Positions 25,907 to 38,882 of a DNA stretch of 64,000 nt are shown piece after piece. The notes beneath the pieces were generated by a model. It saw only the letters and a program-made list of their open reading frames with translations. It was not told the DNA's origin and searched no databases. Source of the DNA: Maratus speciosus (Eukaryota; Arthropoda; Arachnida; Araneae; Salticidae); contig CAWVRF010001058.1 in the NCBI GenBank assembly GCA_963932465.1, positions 1,550,001 through 1,614,000 of the forward strand. The letters are read 5' to 3'. Position 1 is the stretch's first letter; each line of letters begins with the position of its first letter. Made by a program: the position numbers and the translations under genes.

Positions 25907-28900
25907 ATTCCGCTGCAGGGCTCAAAATTAATTTATTAATAAATAATAAAGCGAAACCGAATATATTGTTTAAACAATCAAAGCATTGTTAGAAAATTCA
26001 TCAGAAAGAGTTACCGCATATAAAACACGCTATATTTATGAATTGAATTCCGGTGCAGGGCTGAAAATTAATTTCTTAATAAATAATAAAGCGAAACCGA
26101 ATATATTGTTTCAACAATCAAAGCATTGTTAGAAAATTCATCAGAAAGAGTTACCGCATATAAAACACGCAATATTTATGAATTGAATTCCGGTGCAGGG
26201 CTGAAAATTAATTTCTTAATAAATAATAAAGCGAAACCGAATATAATTTTTCAACAATCAAAGCATTGTTAGAAAATTCATCAGAAAGAGTTACCGCATA
26301 TAAAACACGCAATATTTATGAATTGAAATCCGGTACAGGGCTGAAAATTAATTTCCTAATAAATAATAAAAAGAAACCGAATATATTGTTTCAACAATCA
26401 AAGCATTGTTAGAAAATTCATCAGAAAGAGTTACCGCATATAAAACACGCAATATTTATGAAATGAATTCCGGTGCACCGCTGAAAATTAATTCCTTATT
26501 AAATAATAAAGCGAAACCGAATATATTGTTTCAACAATCAAAGCATTGTTAGAAAATTCACTAGAAAGTGTTACCGCATATAAAACACGCAATATTTATG
26601 AATTGAATTCCGCTGCAGGGCTCAAAATTAATTTATTAATAAATAATAAAGCGAAACCGAATATATTGTTTCAACAATCAAAGCAATGTTAGAAAATTCA
26701 TCAGAAAGAGTTACCGCATATAAAACACGCAATATTTATGAATTGAATCCCGGTGCAGGGCTCAAAATTAATTTCTTAGTAAATAATAAAGCGAAACCGA
26801 ATATATTGTTTAAACAATCAAAGCATGGTTAGAAAATTCATCAGAAAGAGTTACCGCATATAAAACACGCAATATTTATGAATTGAATTCCGGTGCAGGG
26901 CTGAAAATTAATTTCTTAATAAATAATAAAGCGAAACCTAATATATTGTTTCAACAATCAAAGCATTGTTAGAAAATTCATCAGAAAGAGTTACCGCATA
27001 TAAAACACGCAATATTTATGAATTGAATTCCGGTGCAGGGCTGAAAATTAATTTCTTTATAAATAATAAAGCGAAACCGAATATATTGTTTCAACAATCA
27101 AAGCATTGTTAGAAAATTCATCAGAAAGAGTTACCGCATATAAAACAAGCAATATTTATGAATTGAATTCCGCTGCAGGGCTCAAAATTAATTTATTAAT
27201 AAATAATAAAGCGAAACCGAATATATTGTTTCAACAATCAAAGCATTGTTAGAAAATTCATCAGAAGGAGTTACCGCATATAAAACACGCAATATTTATG
27301 AATTGAAATCCGGTACAGGGCTGAAAATTAATTTCCTAATAAATAATAAAAAGAAACCGAATATATTGTTTCAACAATCAAAGCATTGTTAGAAAATTCA
27401 TCAGAAAGAGTTACCGCATATAAAACACGCAATATTTATGAATTGAATCCCGGTGCAGGGCTCAAAATTAATTTCTTAGTAAATAATAAAGCGAAACCGA
27501 ATATATTGTTTAAACAATCAAAGCATTGTTAGAAAATTCATCAGAAAGTGTTACCGCATATAAAACACGCAATATTTATGAATTGAATTCCGGTGCAGGG
27601 CTGAAAATTAATTTCTTAATAAATAATAAAGCGAAACCGAATATATTGTTTCAACAATCAAAGCATTGTTAGAAAATTCACCAGAAAGAGTTACCGCATA
27701 TAAAACACGCAATATTTATGAATTGAATTCCGCTGCAGGGCTCAAAATTAATTTATTAATAAATAATAAAGCGAAACCGAATATATTGTTTCAACAATCA
27801 AAGCATTGTTAGAAAATTCATCAGAAAGAGTTACCGCATATAAAACACGCAATATTTATGAATTGAATCCCGGTGCAGGGCTCAAAATTAATTTCTTAGT
27901 AAATAATAAAGCGAAACCGAATATATTGTTTAAACAATCAAAGCATTGTTAGAAAATTAATCAGAAAGAGTTCCGCATATAAAACACGCAATATTTATGA
28001 ATTGAATTCCGCTGCAGGGCTCAAAATTAATTTATTAATAAATAATAAAGCGAAACCGAATATATTGTTTCAACAATCAAAGCATTGTTAGAAAATTCAT
28101 CAGAAAGAGTTACCGCATATAAAACACGCAATATTTATGAATTGAATTCCGGTGCAGGGCTGAAAATTAATTTCTTAATAAATAATAAAGCGAAACCGAA
28201 TATATTGTTTCAACAATCAAAGCATTGTTAGAAAATTCTTCAGAAAGAGTTACCGCATATAAAACACGCAATATTTATGAATTGAATTCCGGTGCAGGGC
28301 TGAAAATTAATTTCCTAATAAATAATAAAAAGAAACCGAATATATTGTTTCAACAATCAAAGCATTGTTAGAAAATTCATCAGAAAGAGTTACCGCATAT
28401 AAAACACGCAATATTTATGAATTGAATTCCGGTGCACCGCTGAAAATTAATTCCTTATTAAATAATAAAGCGAAACCGAATATATTGTTTCAACAATCAA
28501 AGCATTGTTAGAAAATTCACCAGAAAGAGTTACCGCATATAAAACACGGAATATTTATGAATTGATTTCCGGTGCAGGGCTGAAAATTAATTTGTTAATA
28601 AATAACAAAGCGAAACCGAATATATTGTTTCAACAATCAATGCATTGTTAGAAAATTCATCAGAAAGAATTACCGCATATAAAACACGCAATATTTATGA
28701 ACTGAATTCCGGTGCAGGGCTGAAAATTAATTTCTTAATCTCAATAAATAATAAAGCGAAACCGAATATATTGTTTCAACAATCAAAGCATTGTTAGAAA
28801 ATTCCTCAGAAAGAGTTACCTCATATAAAACACGCAATATTTATGAATTGAATTCCGGTGCAGGGCTGAAAATTAATTTCTTAATAAATAATAAAGCGAA

Positions 28901-31900
28901 ACCGAATATATTGTTTCAACAATCAATGCATTGTTAGAAAATTCATCAGAAAGAATTACCGCATATAAAACACGCAATATTTATGAACTGAATTCCGGTG
29001 CAGGGCTGAAAATTAATTTCTTAATCTTAATAAATAATAAAGCGAAACCGAATATATTGTTTCAACAATCAAAGCATTGTTAGAAAATTCATCAGAAAGA
29101 GTTACCTCATATAAAACACGCAATATTTATGAATTGAATTCCGGTGCAGGGCTGAAAATTAATTTCTTAATAAATAATAAAGCGAAACCGAATATATGGT
29201 TTAAACAATCAAAGCATATTTAGAAAATTCATCAGAAAGAGTTACCGCATATAAAACACGCAATATTTATGAAATGAATTCCGGTGCAGGGCTGAAAATT
29301 AATTTCTTAATAAATAATAAAGCGAAACCGAATATATTGTTTCAACAATCAAAGCATTGTTAGAAAATTCATCAGAAAGAATTACCGAATATAAAACACG
29401 CAATATTTATGAATTGAAATCCGGTACAGGGCTGAAAATTAATTTCTTAATAAATAATAAAGAGAAACCGAATATATTGTTTCAACAATCAAAGCATTGT
29501 TAGAAAATTCATCAGAAAGAGTTACCGCATATAAAACACGCAATATTTATGAATTGAATTCCGGTGCACCGCTGAAATTTAATTCCTTATTAAATAATAA
29601 AGCGAAACCGAATATATTGTTTCAACAATCAAAGCATTGTTAGAAAATTCATGAGAAAGAGTTACCTCATATAAAACACGCAATATTTATGAATTGAATT
29701 CCGGTGCAGGGCTGAAAATTAATTTCTTAATAAATAATAAAGCGAAACCGAATATATTGTTTAAACAATCAAAGCATTGTTAGAAAATTCATCAGAAAGA
29801 GTTACCGCATATAAAACACGCAATATTTATGAATTGAATTCCGCTGCAGGGCTCAAAATTAATTTATTAATAAATAATAAAGCGAAACCGAATATATTGT
29901 TTAAACAATCAAAGCATTGTTAGAAAATTCATCAGAAAGAGTTACCGCATATAAAACACGCAATATTTATCAATTGAATTCCGCTGCAGGGCCCAAAATT
30001 AATTTATTAATAAATAATAAAGCGAAACCGAATATATTGTTTAAACAATCAAAGCATTGTTAGAAAATTAATCAGAAAGAGTTCCGCATATAAAACACGC
30101 AATATTTATGAATTGAATTCCGCTGCAGGGCTCAAAATTAATTTATTAATAAATAATAAAGCGAAACCGAATATATTGTTTCAACAATCAAAGCATTGTT
30201 AGAAAATTCATCAGAAAGAGTTACCGCATATAAAACACGCAATATTTATGAATTGAATTCCGGTGCAGGGCTGAAAATTAATTTCTTAATAAATAATAAA
30301 GCGAAACCGAATATATTGTTTCAACAATCAAAGCATTCTTAGAAAATTCTTCAGAAAGAGTTACCGCATATAAAACACGCAATATTTATGAATTGAATTC
30401 CGGTGCAGGGCTGAAAATTAATTTCCTAATAAATAATAAAAAGAAACCGAATATATTGTTTCAACAATCAAAGCATTGTTAGAAAATTCATCAGAAAGAG
30501 TTACCGCATATAAAACACGCAATATTTATGAATTGAATTCCGGTGCACCGCTGAAAATTAATTCCTTATTAAATAATAAAGCGAAACCGAATATATTGTT
30601 TCAACAATCAAAGCATTGTTAGAAAATTCACCAGAAAGAGTTACCGCATATAAAACACGCAATATTTATGAATTGAATTCCGCTGCAGGGCTCAAAATTA
30701 ATTTATTAATAAATAATAAAGCGAAACCGAATATATTGTTTCAACAATCAATGCATTGTTAGAAAATTCATCAGAAAGAATTACCGCATATAAAACACGC
30801 AATATTTATGAACTGAATTCCGGTGCAGGGCTGAAAATTAATTTCTTAATCTTAATAAATAATAAAGCGAAACCGAATATATTGTTTCAACAATCAAAGC
30901 ATTGTTAGAAAATTCATCAGAAAGAGTTACCTCATATAAAACACGCAATATTTATGAATTGAATTCCGGTGCAGGGCTGAAAATTAATTTCTTAATAAAT
31001 AATAAAGCGAAACCGAATATATGGTTTAAACAATCAAAGCATATTTAGAAAATTCATCAGAAAGAGTTACCGCATATAAAACACGCAATATTTATGAAAT
31101 GAATTCCGGTGCAGGGCTGAAAATTAATTTCTTAATAAATAATAAAGCGAAACCGAATATATTGTTTCAACAATCAAAGCATTGTTAGAAAATTCATCAG
31201 AAAGAATTACCGAATATAAAACACGCAATATTTATGAATTGAAATCCGGTACAGGGCTGAAAATTAATTTCTTAATAAATAATAAAGAGAAACCGAATAT
31301 ATTGTTTCAACAATCAAAGCATTGTTAGAAAATTCATCAGAAAGAGTTACCGCATATAAAACACGCAATATTTATGAATTGAATTCCGGTGCACCGCTGA
31401 AATTTAATTCCTTATTAAATAATAAAGCGAAACCGAATATATTGTTTGAACAATCAAAGCATTGTTAGAAAATTCATGAGAAAGAGTTACCTCATATAAA
31501 ACACGCAATATTTATGAATTGAATTCCGGTGCAGGGCTGAAAATTAATTTCTTAATAAATAATAAAGCGAAACCGAATATATTGTTTAAACAATCAAAGC
31601 ATTGTTAGAAAATTCATCAGAAAGAGTTACCGCATATAAAACACGCAATATTTATCAATTGAATTCCGCTGCAGGGCTCAAAATTAATTTCCTAATAAAT
31701 AACAAAGCGAAACCGAATATATTGTTTCAACAATCAATGCATTGTTAGAAAATTCATCAGAAAGAATTACCGCATATAAAACACGCAATATTTATGAACT
31801 GAATTCCGGTGCAGGGCTGAAAATTAATTTCTTAATCTCAATAAATAATAAAGCGAAACCGAATATATTGTTTCAACAATCAAAGCATTGTTAGAAAATT

Positions 31901-32600
31901 CCTCAGAAAGAGTTACCTCATATAAAACACGCAATATTTATGAATTGAATTCCGGTGCAGGGCTGAAAATTAATTTCTTAATAAATAATAAAGCGAAACC
32001 GAATATATTGTTTAAACAATCAAAGCATTGTTAGAAAATTCATCAGAAAGAGTTACCGCATATAAAACACGCAATATTTATGAATTGAATTCCGCTGCAG
32101 GGCTCAAAATTAATTTATTAATAAATAATAAAGCGAAACCGAATATATTGTTTAAACAATCAAAGCATTGTTAGAAAATTCATCAGAAAGAGTTACCGCA
32201 TATAAAACACGCAATATTTATCAATTGAATTCCGCTGCAGGGCTCAAAATTAATTTATTAATAAATAATAAAGCGAAACCGAATATATTGTTTAAACAAT
32301 CAAAGCATTGTTAGAAAATTAATCAGAAAGAGTTCCGCATATAAAACACGCAATATTTATGAATTGAATTCCGCTGCAGGGCTCAAAATTAATTTATTAA
32401 TAAATAATAAAGCGAAACCGAATATATTGTTTCAACAATCAAAGCATTGTTAGAAAATTCATCAGAAAGAGTTACCGCATATAAAACACGCAATATTTAT
32501 GAATTGAATTCCGGTGCAGGGCTGAAAATTAATTTCTTAATAAATAATAAAGCGAAACCGAATATATTGTTTCAACAATCAAAGCATTGTTAGAAAATTC
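25843..32600 (+). repeat. About 7-kb satellite segmental duplication, copy 2
   Basis: This downstream counterpart of 18820-25842 lacks at least two monomers of the upstream copy, including the ATATAGTATC monomer and one near 28540, where AATTCACC joins directly to AAACACGGAA. The far end merges into a further local 2251-bp amplification, so the exact end is uncertain. Confidence 0.7.
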
Positions 32601-34253
32601 TTCAGAAAGAGTTACCGCATATAAAACACGCAATATTTATGAATTGAATTCCGGTGCAGGGCTGAAAATTAATTTCCTAATAAATAATAAAAAGAAACCG
32701 AATATATTGTTTCAACAATCAAAGCATTGTTAGAAAATTCATCAGAAAGAGTTACCGCATATAAAACACGCAATATTTATGAATTGAATTCCGGTGCACC
32801 GCTGAAAATTAATTCCTTATTAAATAATAAAGCGAAACCGAATATATTGTTTCAACAATCAAAGCATTGTTAGAAAATTCACCAGAAAGAGTTACCGCAT
32901 ATAAAACACGCAATATTTATGAATTGAATTCCGCTGCAGGGCTCAAAATTAATTTATTAATAAATAATAAAGCGAAACCGAATATATTGTTTCAACAATC
33001 AATGCATTGTTAGAAAATTCATCAGAAAGAATTACCGCATATAAAACACGCAATATTTATGAACTGAATTCCGGTGCAGGGCTGAAAATTAATTTCTTAA
33101 TCTTAATAAATAATAAAGCGAAACCGAATATATTGTTTCAACAATCAAAGCATTGTTAGAAAATTCATCAGAAAGAGTTACCTCATATAAAACACGCAAT
33201 ATTTATGAATTGAATTCCGGTGCAGGGCTGAAAATTAATTTCTTAATAAATAATAAAGCGAAACCGAATATATGGTTTAAACAATCAAAGCATATTTAGA
33301 AAATTCATCAGAAAGAGTTACCGCATATAAAACACGCAATATTTATGAAATGAATTCCGGTGCAGGGCTGAAAATTAATTTCTTAATAAATAATAAAGCG
33401 AAACCGAATATATTGTTTCAACAATCAAAGCATTGTTAGAAAATTCATCAGAAAGAATTACCGAATATAAAACACGCAATATTTATGAATTGAAATCCGG
33501 TACAGGGCTGAAAATTAATTTCTTAATAAATAATAAAGAGAAACCGAATATATTGTTTCAACAATCAAAGCATTGTTAGAAAATTCATCAGAAAGAGTTA
33601 CCGCATATAAAACACGCAATATTTATGAATTGAATTCCGGTGCACCGCTGAAATTTAATTCCTTATTAAATAATAAAGCGAAACCGAATATATTGTTTGA
33701 ACAATCAAAGCATTGTTAGAAAATTCATGAGAAAGAGTTACCTCATATAAAACACGCAATATTTATGAATTGAATTCCGGTGCAGGGCTGAAAATTAATT
33801 TCTTAATAAATAATAAAGCGAAACCGAATATATTGTTTAAACAATCAAAGCATTGTTAGAAAATTCATCAGAAAGAGTTACCGCATATAAAACACGCAAT
33901 ATTTATCAATTGAATTCCGCTGCAGGGCTCAAAATTAATTTCCTAATAAATAACAAAGCGAAACCGAATATATTGTTTCAACAATCAATGCATTGTTAGA
34001 AAATTCATCAGAAAGAATTACCGCATATAAAACACGCAATATTTATGAACTGAATTCCGGTGCAGGGCTGAAAATTAATTTCTTAATCTCAATAAATAAT
34101 AAAGCGAAACCGAATATATTGTTTCAACAATCAAAGCATTGTTAGAAAATTCCTCAGAAAGAGTTACCTCATATAAAACACGCAATATTTATGAATTGAA
34201 TTCCGGTGCAGGGCTGAAAATTAATTTCTTAATAAATAATAAAGCGAAACCGA
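29752..34253 (+). repeat. Pair of about 2251-bp units (16 monomers each)
   Basis: The unit contains one 139-bp monomer (30074, 32325), one 146-bp TCTTAA monomer (about 30840, 33092), the ATATGGTTTAAAC/GCATATTTAG monomer, the TTTGAACAATC variant (about 31445, 33697), and a 146-bp TCTCAA monomer (about 31836, 34087). The period of 2251 bp fits sixteen 140-bp monomers minus 1 plus 12. A related single copy lies at about 23.0-25.3 kb with the same marker order. Boundaries are approximate. Confidence 0.75.
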
Positions 34254-35229
34254 ATATATTGTTTCAACAATCAATGCATTGTTAGAAAATTCATCAGAAA
34301 GAATTACCGCATATAAAACACGCAATATTTATGAATTGAATTCCGGTGCAGGGCTGAAAATTAATTTCTTAATAAATAATAAAGCGAAACCGAATATATG
34401 GTTTAAACAATCAAAGCATATTTAGAAAATTCATCAGAAAGAGTTACCGCATATAAAACACGCAATATTTATGAAATGAATTCCGGTGCAGGGCTGAAAA
34501 TTAATTTCTTAATAAATAATAAAGCGAAACCGAATATATTGTTTCAACAATCAAAGCATTGTTAGAAAATTCATCAGAAAGAATTACCGAATATAAAACA
34601 CGCAATATTTATGAATTGAAATCCGGTACAGGGCTGAAAATTAATTTCTTAATAAATAATAAAGAGAAACCGAATATATTGTTTCAACAATCAAAGCATT
34701 GTTAGAAAATTCATCAGAAAGAGTTACCGCATATAAAACACGCAATATTTATGAATTGAATTCCGGTGCACCGCTGAAATTTAATTCCTTATTAAATAAT
34801 AAAGCGAAACCGAATATATTGTTTCAACAATCAAAGCATTGTTAGAAAATTCATGAGAAAGAGTTACCTCATATAAAACACGCAATATTTATGAATTGAA
34901 TTCCGGTGCAGGGCTGAAAATTAATTTCTTAATAAATAATAAAGCGAAACCGAATATATTGTTTAAACAATCAAAGCATTGTTAGAAAATTCATCAGAAA
35001 GAGTTACCGCATATAAAACACGCAATATTTATGAATTGAATTCCGCTGCAGGGCTCAAAATTAATTTATTAATAAATAATAAAGCGAAACCGAATATATT
35101 GTTTAAACAATCAAAGCATTGTTAGAAAATTCATCAGAAAGAGTTACCGCATATAAAACACGCAATATTTATCAATTGAATTCCGCTGCAGGGCTCAAAA
35201 TTAATTTATTAATAAATAATAAAGCGAAA

Positions 35230-35845
35230 CCGAATATATTGTTTCAACAATCAAAGCATTGTTAGAAAATTCATCAGAAAGAGTTACCGCATATAAAACA
35301 CGCAATATTTATCAATTGAATTCCTGTGCAGGGCTGAAAATTAAATTCTTAATAAATAATAAAGCGAAACCGAATATATTGTTTCAACAATCAAAGCATT
35401 GTTAGAAAATTCACCAGAAAGAGTTACCGCATATAAAACACGCAATATTTATGAATTGAATTCCGGTGCAGGGCTGAAAATTAATTTCTTAATAAATAAT
35501 AAAGTGAAACCGAATATATTGTTTCAACAATCAAAGCATTGTTAGAAAATTCATCAGAAAGTGTTACCGCATATAAAACACGCAATATGTATGAATTGAA
35601 TTCCGTTGCACCGCTGAAAATTAATTTCTTAATGAATAATAAAGCGAAACCGAATATATTGTTTCAACAATCAAAGCATTGTTAGAAAATTCATCAGAAA
35701 GAGTTACCGCATATAAAACACGCAATATTTATGAATTGAATTCCGGTACAGGGCTGAAAATTAATTTCTTAATAAATAATAAAGCGAAACCGAATATATT
35801 GTTTCAACAATGAAAGCATTGTTAGAAAATTCATCAGAAAGAGTT
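35230..35845 (+). repeat. Divergent satellite monomers flanking the insertion
   Basis: The last four to five monomers before the insertion carry private or rare changes: TTCCTGTGCAGGG, TTAAATTCTTAA, AAAGTGAAACC, AATATGTATGAA and GAATTCCGGTACAGG. They do not follow the marker order of the 2251-bp units just upstream. Reduced homogenization next to a large heterologous insertion is a reasonable inference. Confidence 0.5.
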
Positions 35846-35851
35846 AGCGCA
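35846..35851 (+). repeat. Target-site duplication, left (AGCGCA)
   Basis: The six bases AGCGCA directly precede the element terminus AGTAGTAG and recur directly after CTACTACT at 44294-44299. Uninterrupted monomers with GAGTTAGCGCATATAAAAC at several places (for example 2331, 5551, 50901, 51891) show the empty site, so this is a clean insertion. A 7-bp reading (TAGCGCA) is possible only if the two termini are unequal. Confidence 0.9.
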
Positions 35852-35900
35852 AGTAGTAGAAAAAGGACAGTTCTGCTCCAGCAGGTGGTGGGTGGTGGGA

Positions 35901-35985
35901 GCTCCTCCTCCTCCTCATCCACCACCTGCTCCTCCTCCACCTCCTGCTCCTCCTCCACCTCCTCCTCCTCCTCCACCTCCTGCGG
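35901..35985. repeat. CTC/GGA-rich tract near left terminus
   Basis: This is an almost pure pyrimidine run built of CTC triplets with interspersed CCACCTCCTG units, about 50 bp inside the terminus. The other strand is a GGA-repeat tract. A stop-free frame through it would encode only Ser/Thr/Cys or Glu/Val repeats, typical of triplet low complexity. Confidence 0.85.
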
Positions 35986-36090
35986 AGAATGTGTGCTCTA
36001 AGAGGAGGGGTTAGAAAGGAATGTTGATCTCTAAGAAGAGGGTGGAGTTTAAAAAATTTTTAGATTTTTTTTTTTAAGAGTGAAATTTTT

Positions 36091-36390
36091 TTAGCGAACT
36101 ATAGTACGAGGGGTCATTTTGGAGAATGAATTTTATTTTTTTATCGAACTATAGGTTGATGTTTTAATGTACATTTTTACAGACGAAATTTTATTTTATT
36201 TATTTATTTTTTTAGATGGAAATTTTTTAGCGAACTATTGTATGAGGTTTAATAAAACATTTTAATAAAGAATTAATTTTTAGGAAATTAATTTTTGAGA
36301 AGGAATTTTATTTTTACTTAATTACAAAAGAATTTTTATTTATTTATTTATTTATTTTGGAGATTGAAAATTTTCAGTAAACTATAGTAT
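36091..36390 (+). repeat. Subterminal repeated motif, GCGAACTATAGTACGAGG type (left arm)
   Basis: Degenerate copies lie at about 36093, 36143, 36229 and 36376, separated by T-rich stretches with TTTATTTATTT runs, and a shorter AGCGAACTG is at 36571. Subterminal repeated motifs of this sort are often transposase-binding sites in DNA transposons; that role is inference. Confidence 0.55.
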
Positions 36391-36619
36391 GCGGTGTAAT
36401 TATGAATTATACATGAAGAATTAAATTTAAAATATTTAATTCTGGAACTTAAGAAAATTTTGAATAAAATTTTTCGAAAGGTTTAGATTTTTTGCTGTTA
36501 GACGAGAGGTAGATAAGAATTTTTTTAGGGGATTTTAATTAAGTAAAAGATTTATTTTGTGCTGCCCTCTAGCGAACTGAAAATAAAGCATTTAAAAATA
36601 TATTTAAAAATAGCTAAAA

Positions 36620-36702
36620 GTTGGGATGAGGTTTGAATCCTTAAAAAAGTAAGGATGGGTCAGTGATTTTAGCTGTCGCCTTGACCACTTAGCCATGCTT
36701 GC
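36620..36702 (-). pseudogene. Degenerate class-II tRNA-like sequence, left arm
   Basis: This is the mirror copy of the right-arm block: A box at 36685-36695 and B box at 36630-36640, both on the minus strand. One difference near the 3' end (CATCCCAAC against CATCTCAAC) does not repair the acceptor stem. Both copies are oriented outward, away from the palindrome centre and toward the nearest element terminus. Confidence 0.45.
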
Positions 36703-36740
36703 ATGCCTTGGAAAGAATTTTTTAAGAAAGGGTGTGTGAT

Positions 36741-36850
36741 TCTCCTCCTGCTCCTGTTGCGAGTACCGTGTTCCTCCGCCAGCTCCCACCACCTGCTCCT
36801 GTCGTGAGTACAGTGCTCCTCCGCCTGCTCCCACCTCCTGCTCCTCCACC
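36741..36850 (-). repeat. 45-bp G-rich minisatellite (left arm)
   Basis: About two and a half copies of a 45-bp unit read on the minus strand as GGCGGAGGARCAC, a CTCRCRACAGGAGCAGG section, then GGTGGGAGC. Since 45 is fifteen codons, the repeat is open in frame (81 codons at 36604-36849, plus an overlapping 78-codon frame at 36669-36905), translating to a GAGGG-x-x-YS-x-QEQ repeat. No known domain is recognised and the frame runs into the tRNA-like block, so I do not call it a gene. Confidence 0.7.
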
Positions 36851-36905
36851 TGCGAAGAGCTGTTGTTTTAGAGGAGGTCTTAATTAAGGAATTTTTTAGG
36901 GGCAC

Positions 36906-38760
36906 GCTCTAGGTTGAGGTGGAATTTTCAATTATACCTAAAGAATTCATTTTAATTTTTTGAACTAAATTTTGAATAGGGATATTTTTTAAGATTTAAT
37001 GTAATAATGGAAAATTATACCAAATTTGAAAATGTTAGAATTTTCTCTAGTAAATTTAGGTTTTTAAGAACTTACACCCCACCTAATTTTAATTGTTAAT
37101 TACTCATTAATAAATTATGTTAATTATTTTTTTTTCATTCTATACGAATTGTTAGTACGCATTTCTCATGATGATTTAAAATAAACAGTTTCGGCAGAAA
37201 TTGAATACCTGTAGTCACGTGACCTCCCCCCCCCCTTTTTTTTTCTTGTGTAATTGAGACTTCATTCTTAAACCTAGAATTAGATATACTGCAAATAATT
37301 ATTCGAATTTTCTATAAGGTATGGATACTACAAATATTTTTTAAACTGATTAAATATTTATGAGATGTTTATCGAAATTATTTAGATATACAGGGCTGTT
37401 CAAAGATACGTTTTCTTTTAACATGTATGAAGTATTTTAATCCCCCACCCCTAGTGCGTGATTCGTACTTTTATAAATGAATACCCGGTAAAATTAAAAT
37501 ATACGCCCTTTTCTATTATGTTAATGAGTCAATTTCGTTAATGATGTCACGGGAGATCTAATTTTTGGAAAAATATATTTATTAATTATATAAATTTTTA
37601 ATGTCGTTGACGAAATATATTTATTTAACTAAATAAATTTGTAATGTTCTTGGCGAAATATATTAATTGAACTCGATAAAGTTTTAATGTTGACTATATA
37701 TTTTTTATGTTGTTGACGAAACATCTGACTTTAGTTTTATAAATGTTGAATATTATTCAAAATTGGTGAATATAATATACTGGTGAATTTAATTAAGTTG
37801 AATACATTTTTTTCGGCTTTTAACGAAATGTGTTAGAAAATTTTGAATGCAGTTGAGTAAATCTATTATTAGTTTTCAACAACGCGAAAGATACGTTTGA
37901 ATAGGAATCTATCGCAATAATTCCTGCATATACAGGACAGCGCAAAAGAATTCACATAAATTTTAAAGTGTATACATTTTATTCGCAGTTCAAAACTATT
38001 TTATTGCAAAAATAATTTCGCATACAAAATTTTTTTCGCCGCCTTTAGCAAGTAGAATTTAAATAGCGATACTGGGATGAGAGATTTTTATTTTTTTTTT
38101 TTTCGTAACCGATGAATAATATATAAATCACAATTTTAAGCAAGATTTAAATAAAGTTTATTTAAAAATCGAATTTGTCTTTTAAAATATCGTTTGAACT
38201 ATATTAGAAAAATGCATATACGATTCATTTTCAGACTACCTGTATATTCATTATTTAGAGAATGCATATCCTAATCATTTATAAACTACGTTTTGCCTTT
38301 GAAAGCAATTTTAGTAAAAGGTGTACTGACATATTATTTATTTTGTGTGCGATTAATTTTTTAGACTGCGACTATATTATTTTTGGATAATACTTTTATG
38401 AATAATTTTTAGACTAATTATTAACTAATTTTGGAGATTAAATATAGTTTTGATTCATTATTTTCTTACATGCGTTTGTTTTAGACTGCCTCATTGAAAA
38501 CATGATATAGGCTACTGCATTTTCAAGACTGTATATTCATTGAAACAGTTACAATTTGAAAACAATCTAAGTAAATTATACTGTATGGTGTTATAAGACC
38601 AATTGAAATGCTTTCTTCAGAGATTTTTGAACTAGGATTAGTTTTAATAAAATTCAAATCTAAGAAATTTTTGGCGATAAAACAAAGTAATTTAGACAAA
38701 TCCTTTACCTAACCCAATATTATTTTGTAACAATATTTCACGGGATCCATTTTATTTAAT
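36906..38760. other. AT-rich interior of left arm, nothing recognised
   Basis: About 1.85 kb of AT-rich DNA without open frames, RNA genes or internal tandem structure that I can support. It contains a C-run followed by a T-run (about 37227-37252) next to TCACGTGAC, and three TATACAGG words in mixed orientation (about 37388 and 37929 forward, 38240 reverse) that might be worn ends of small nested elements. The mirror image lies at 39140-40940. Confidence 0.6.
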
Positions 38761-38882
38761 TATTCAGCGAAAACAATGTATGAGACTTTTGTTTCGCGAA
38801 AATTAATATTTCTAATACTATGCTGGAAAATATATATTAGTATATTCAAAATAGAAATAAAATCTTCATAGATTAATATTAA

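Larger units (their letters stand above)
1..35851 (+). repeat. 140-bp satellite array, left block (about 256 monomers)
   Basis: Head-to-tail copies of an AT-rich monomer recur every 140 bp with no spacer and no change of orientation. Landmarks in each copy are an ATATTGTTTCAACAAT segment, a CATTGTTAG segment, ACCGCATATAAAACACGC, TTGAATTCCGG (an EcoRI site in most copies) and TTAATAAATAATAAAGC. Most neighbours differ at a few positions. Recurrent variants include GTGCACCGCT for GTGCAGGGCT, CCGCTGCAGGG (creating a PstI site), GAAATCCGGTACAGG (losing EcoRI), ATATGGTTTAAAC with GCATATTTAG, and ACCTCATATA. The array runs off the window at position 1, so its true length is unknown. The phase is exact to about 21.08 kb; later, 139- and 146-bp monomers shift it. 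Size and homogeneity suit centromeric or heterochromatic satellite DNA, but location and function are inference. Confidence 0.98.
35852..38882 (+). repeat. Left arm of giant inverted repeat (3031 bp)
   Basis: This arm pairs with 39019-40947 plus 43122-44293 read on the other strand. The inner boundary is clear: GATTAATATTAA ends the match at 38882 and TTAATATTAATC begins it at 39019. Small differences (single-base changes near 36624, 38156 and 38464, homopolymer length near 37227, tract length near 35901) show these are two real arms rather than one sequence read twice. Confidence 0.92.

Noticed and set aside
1..35851. CRISPR array
   Set aside because: There are no unique spacers: the whole 140-bp unit is repeated, with no cas genes and a eukaryotic satellite character.
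35761..36001. Overlapping 71- and 63-codon frames on opposite strands
   Set aside because: Both are mostly GGA/CTC triplet low complexity plus satellite sequence crossing the element terminus.
36604..36905. 81- and 78-codon minus-strand frames (and mirror copies at 43176-43477) as CDS
   Set aside because: The frames overlap each other, consist of minisatellite and tRNA-like sequence, have no recognisable domain, and are duplicated only because the arms are mirror images.
37388..38250. Nested mariner-like elements from TATACAGG words
   Set aside because: There are only short shared words, without matching inverted ends or TA duplications at sensible distances.
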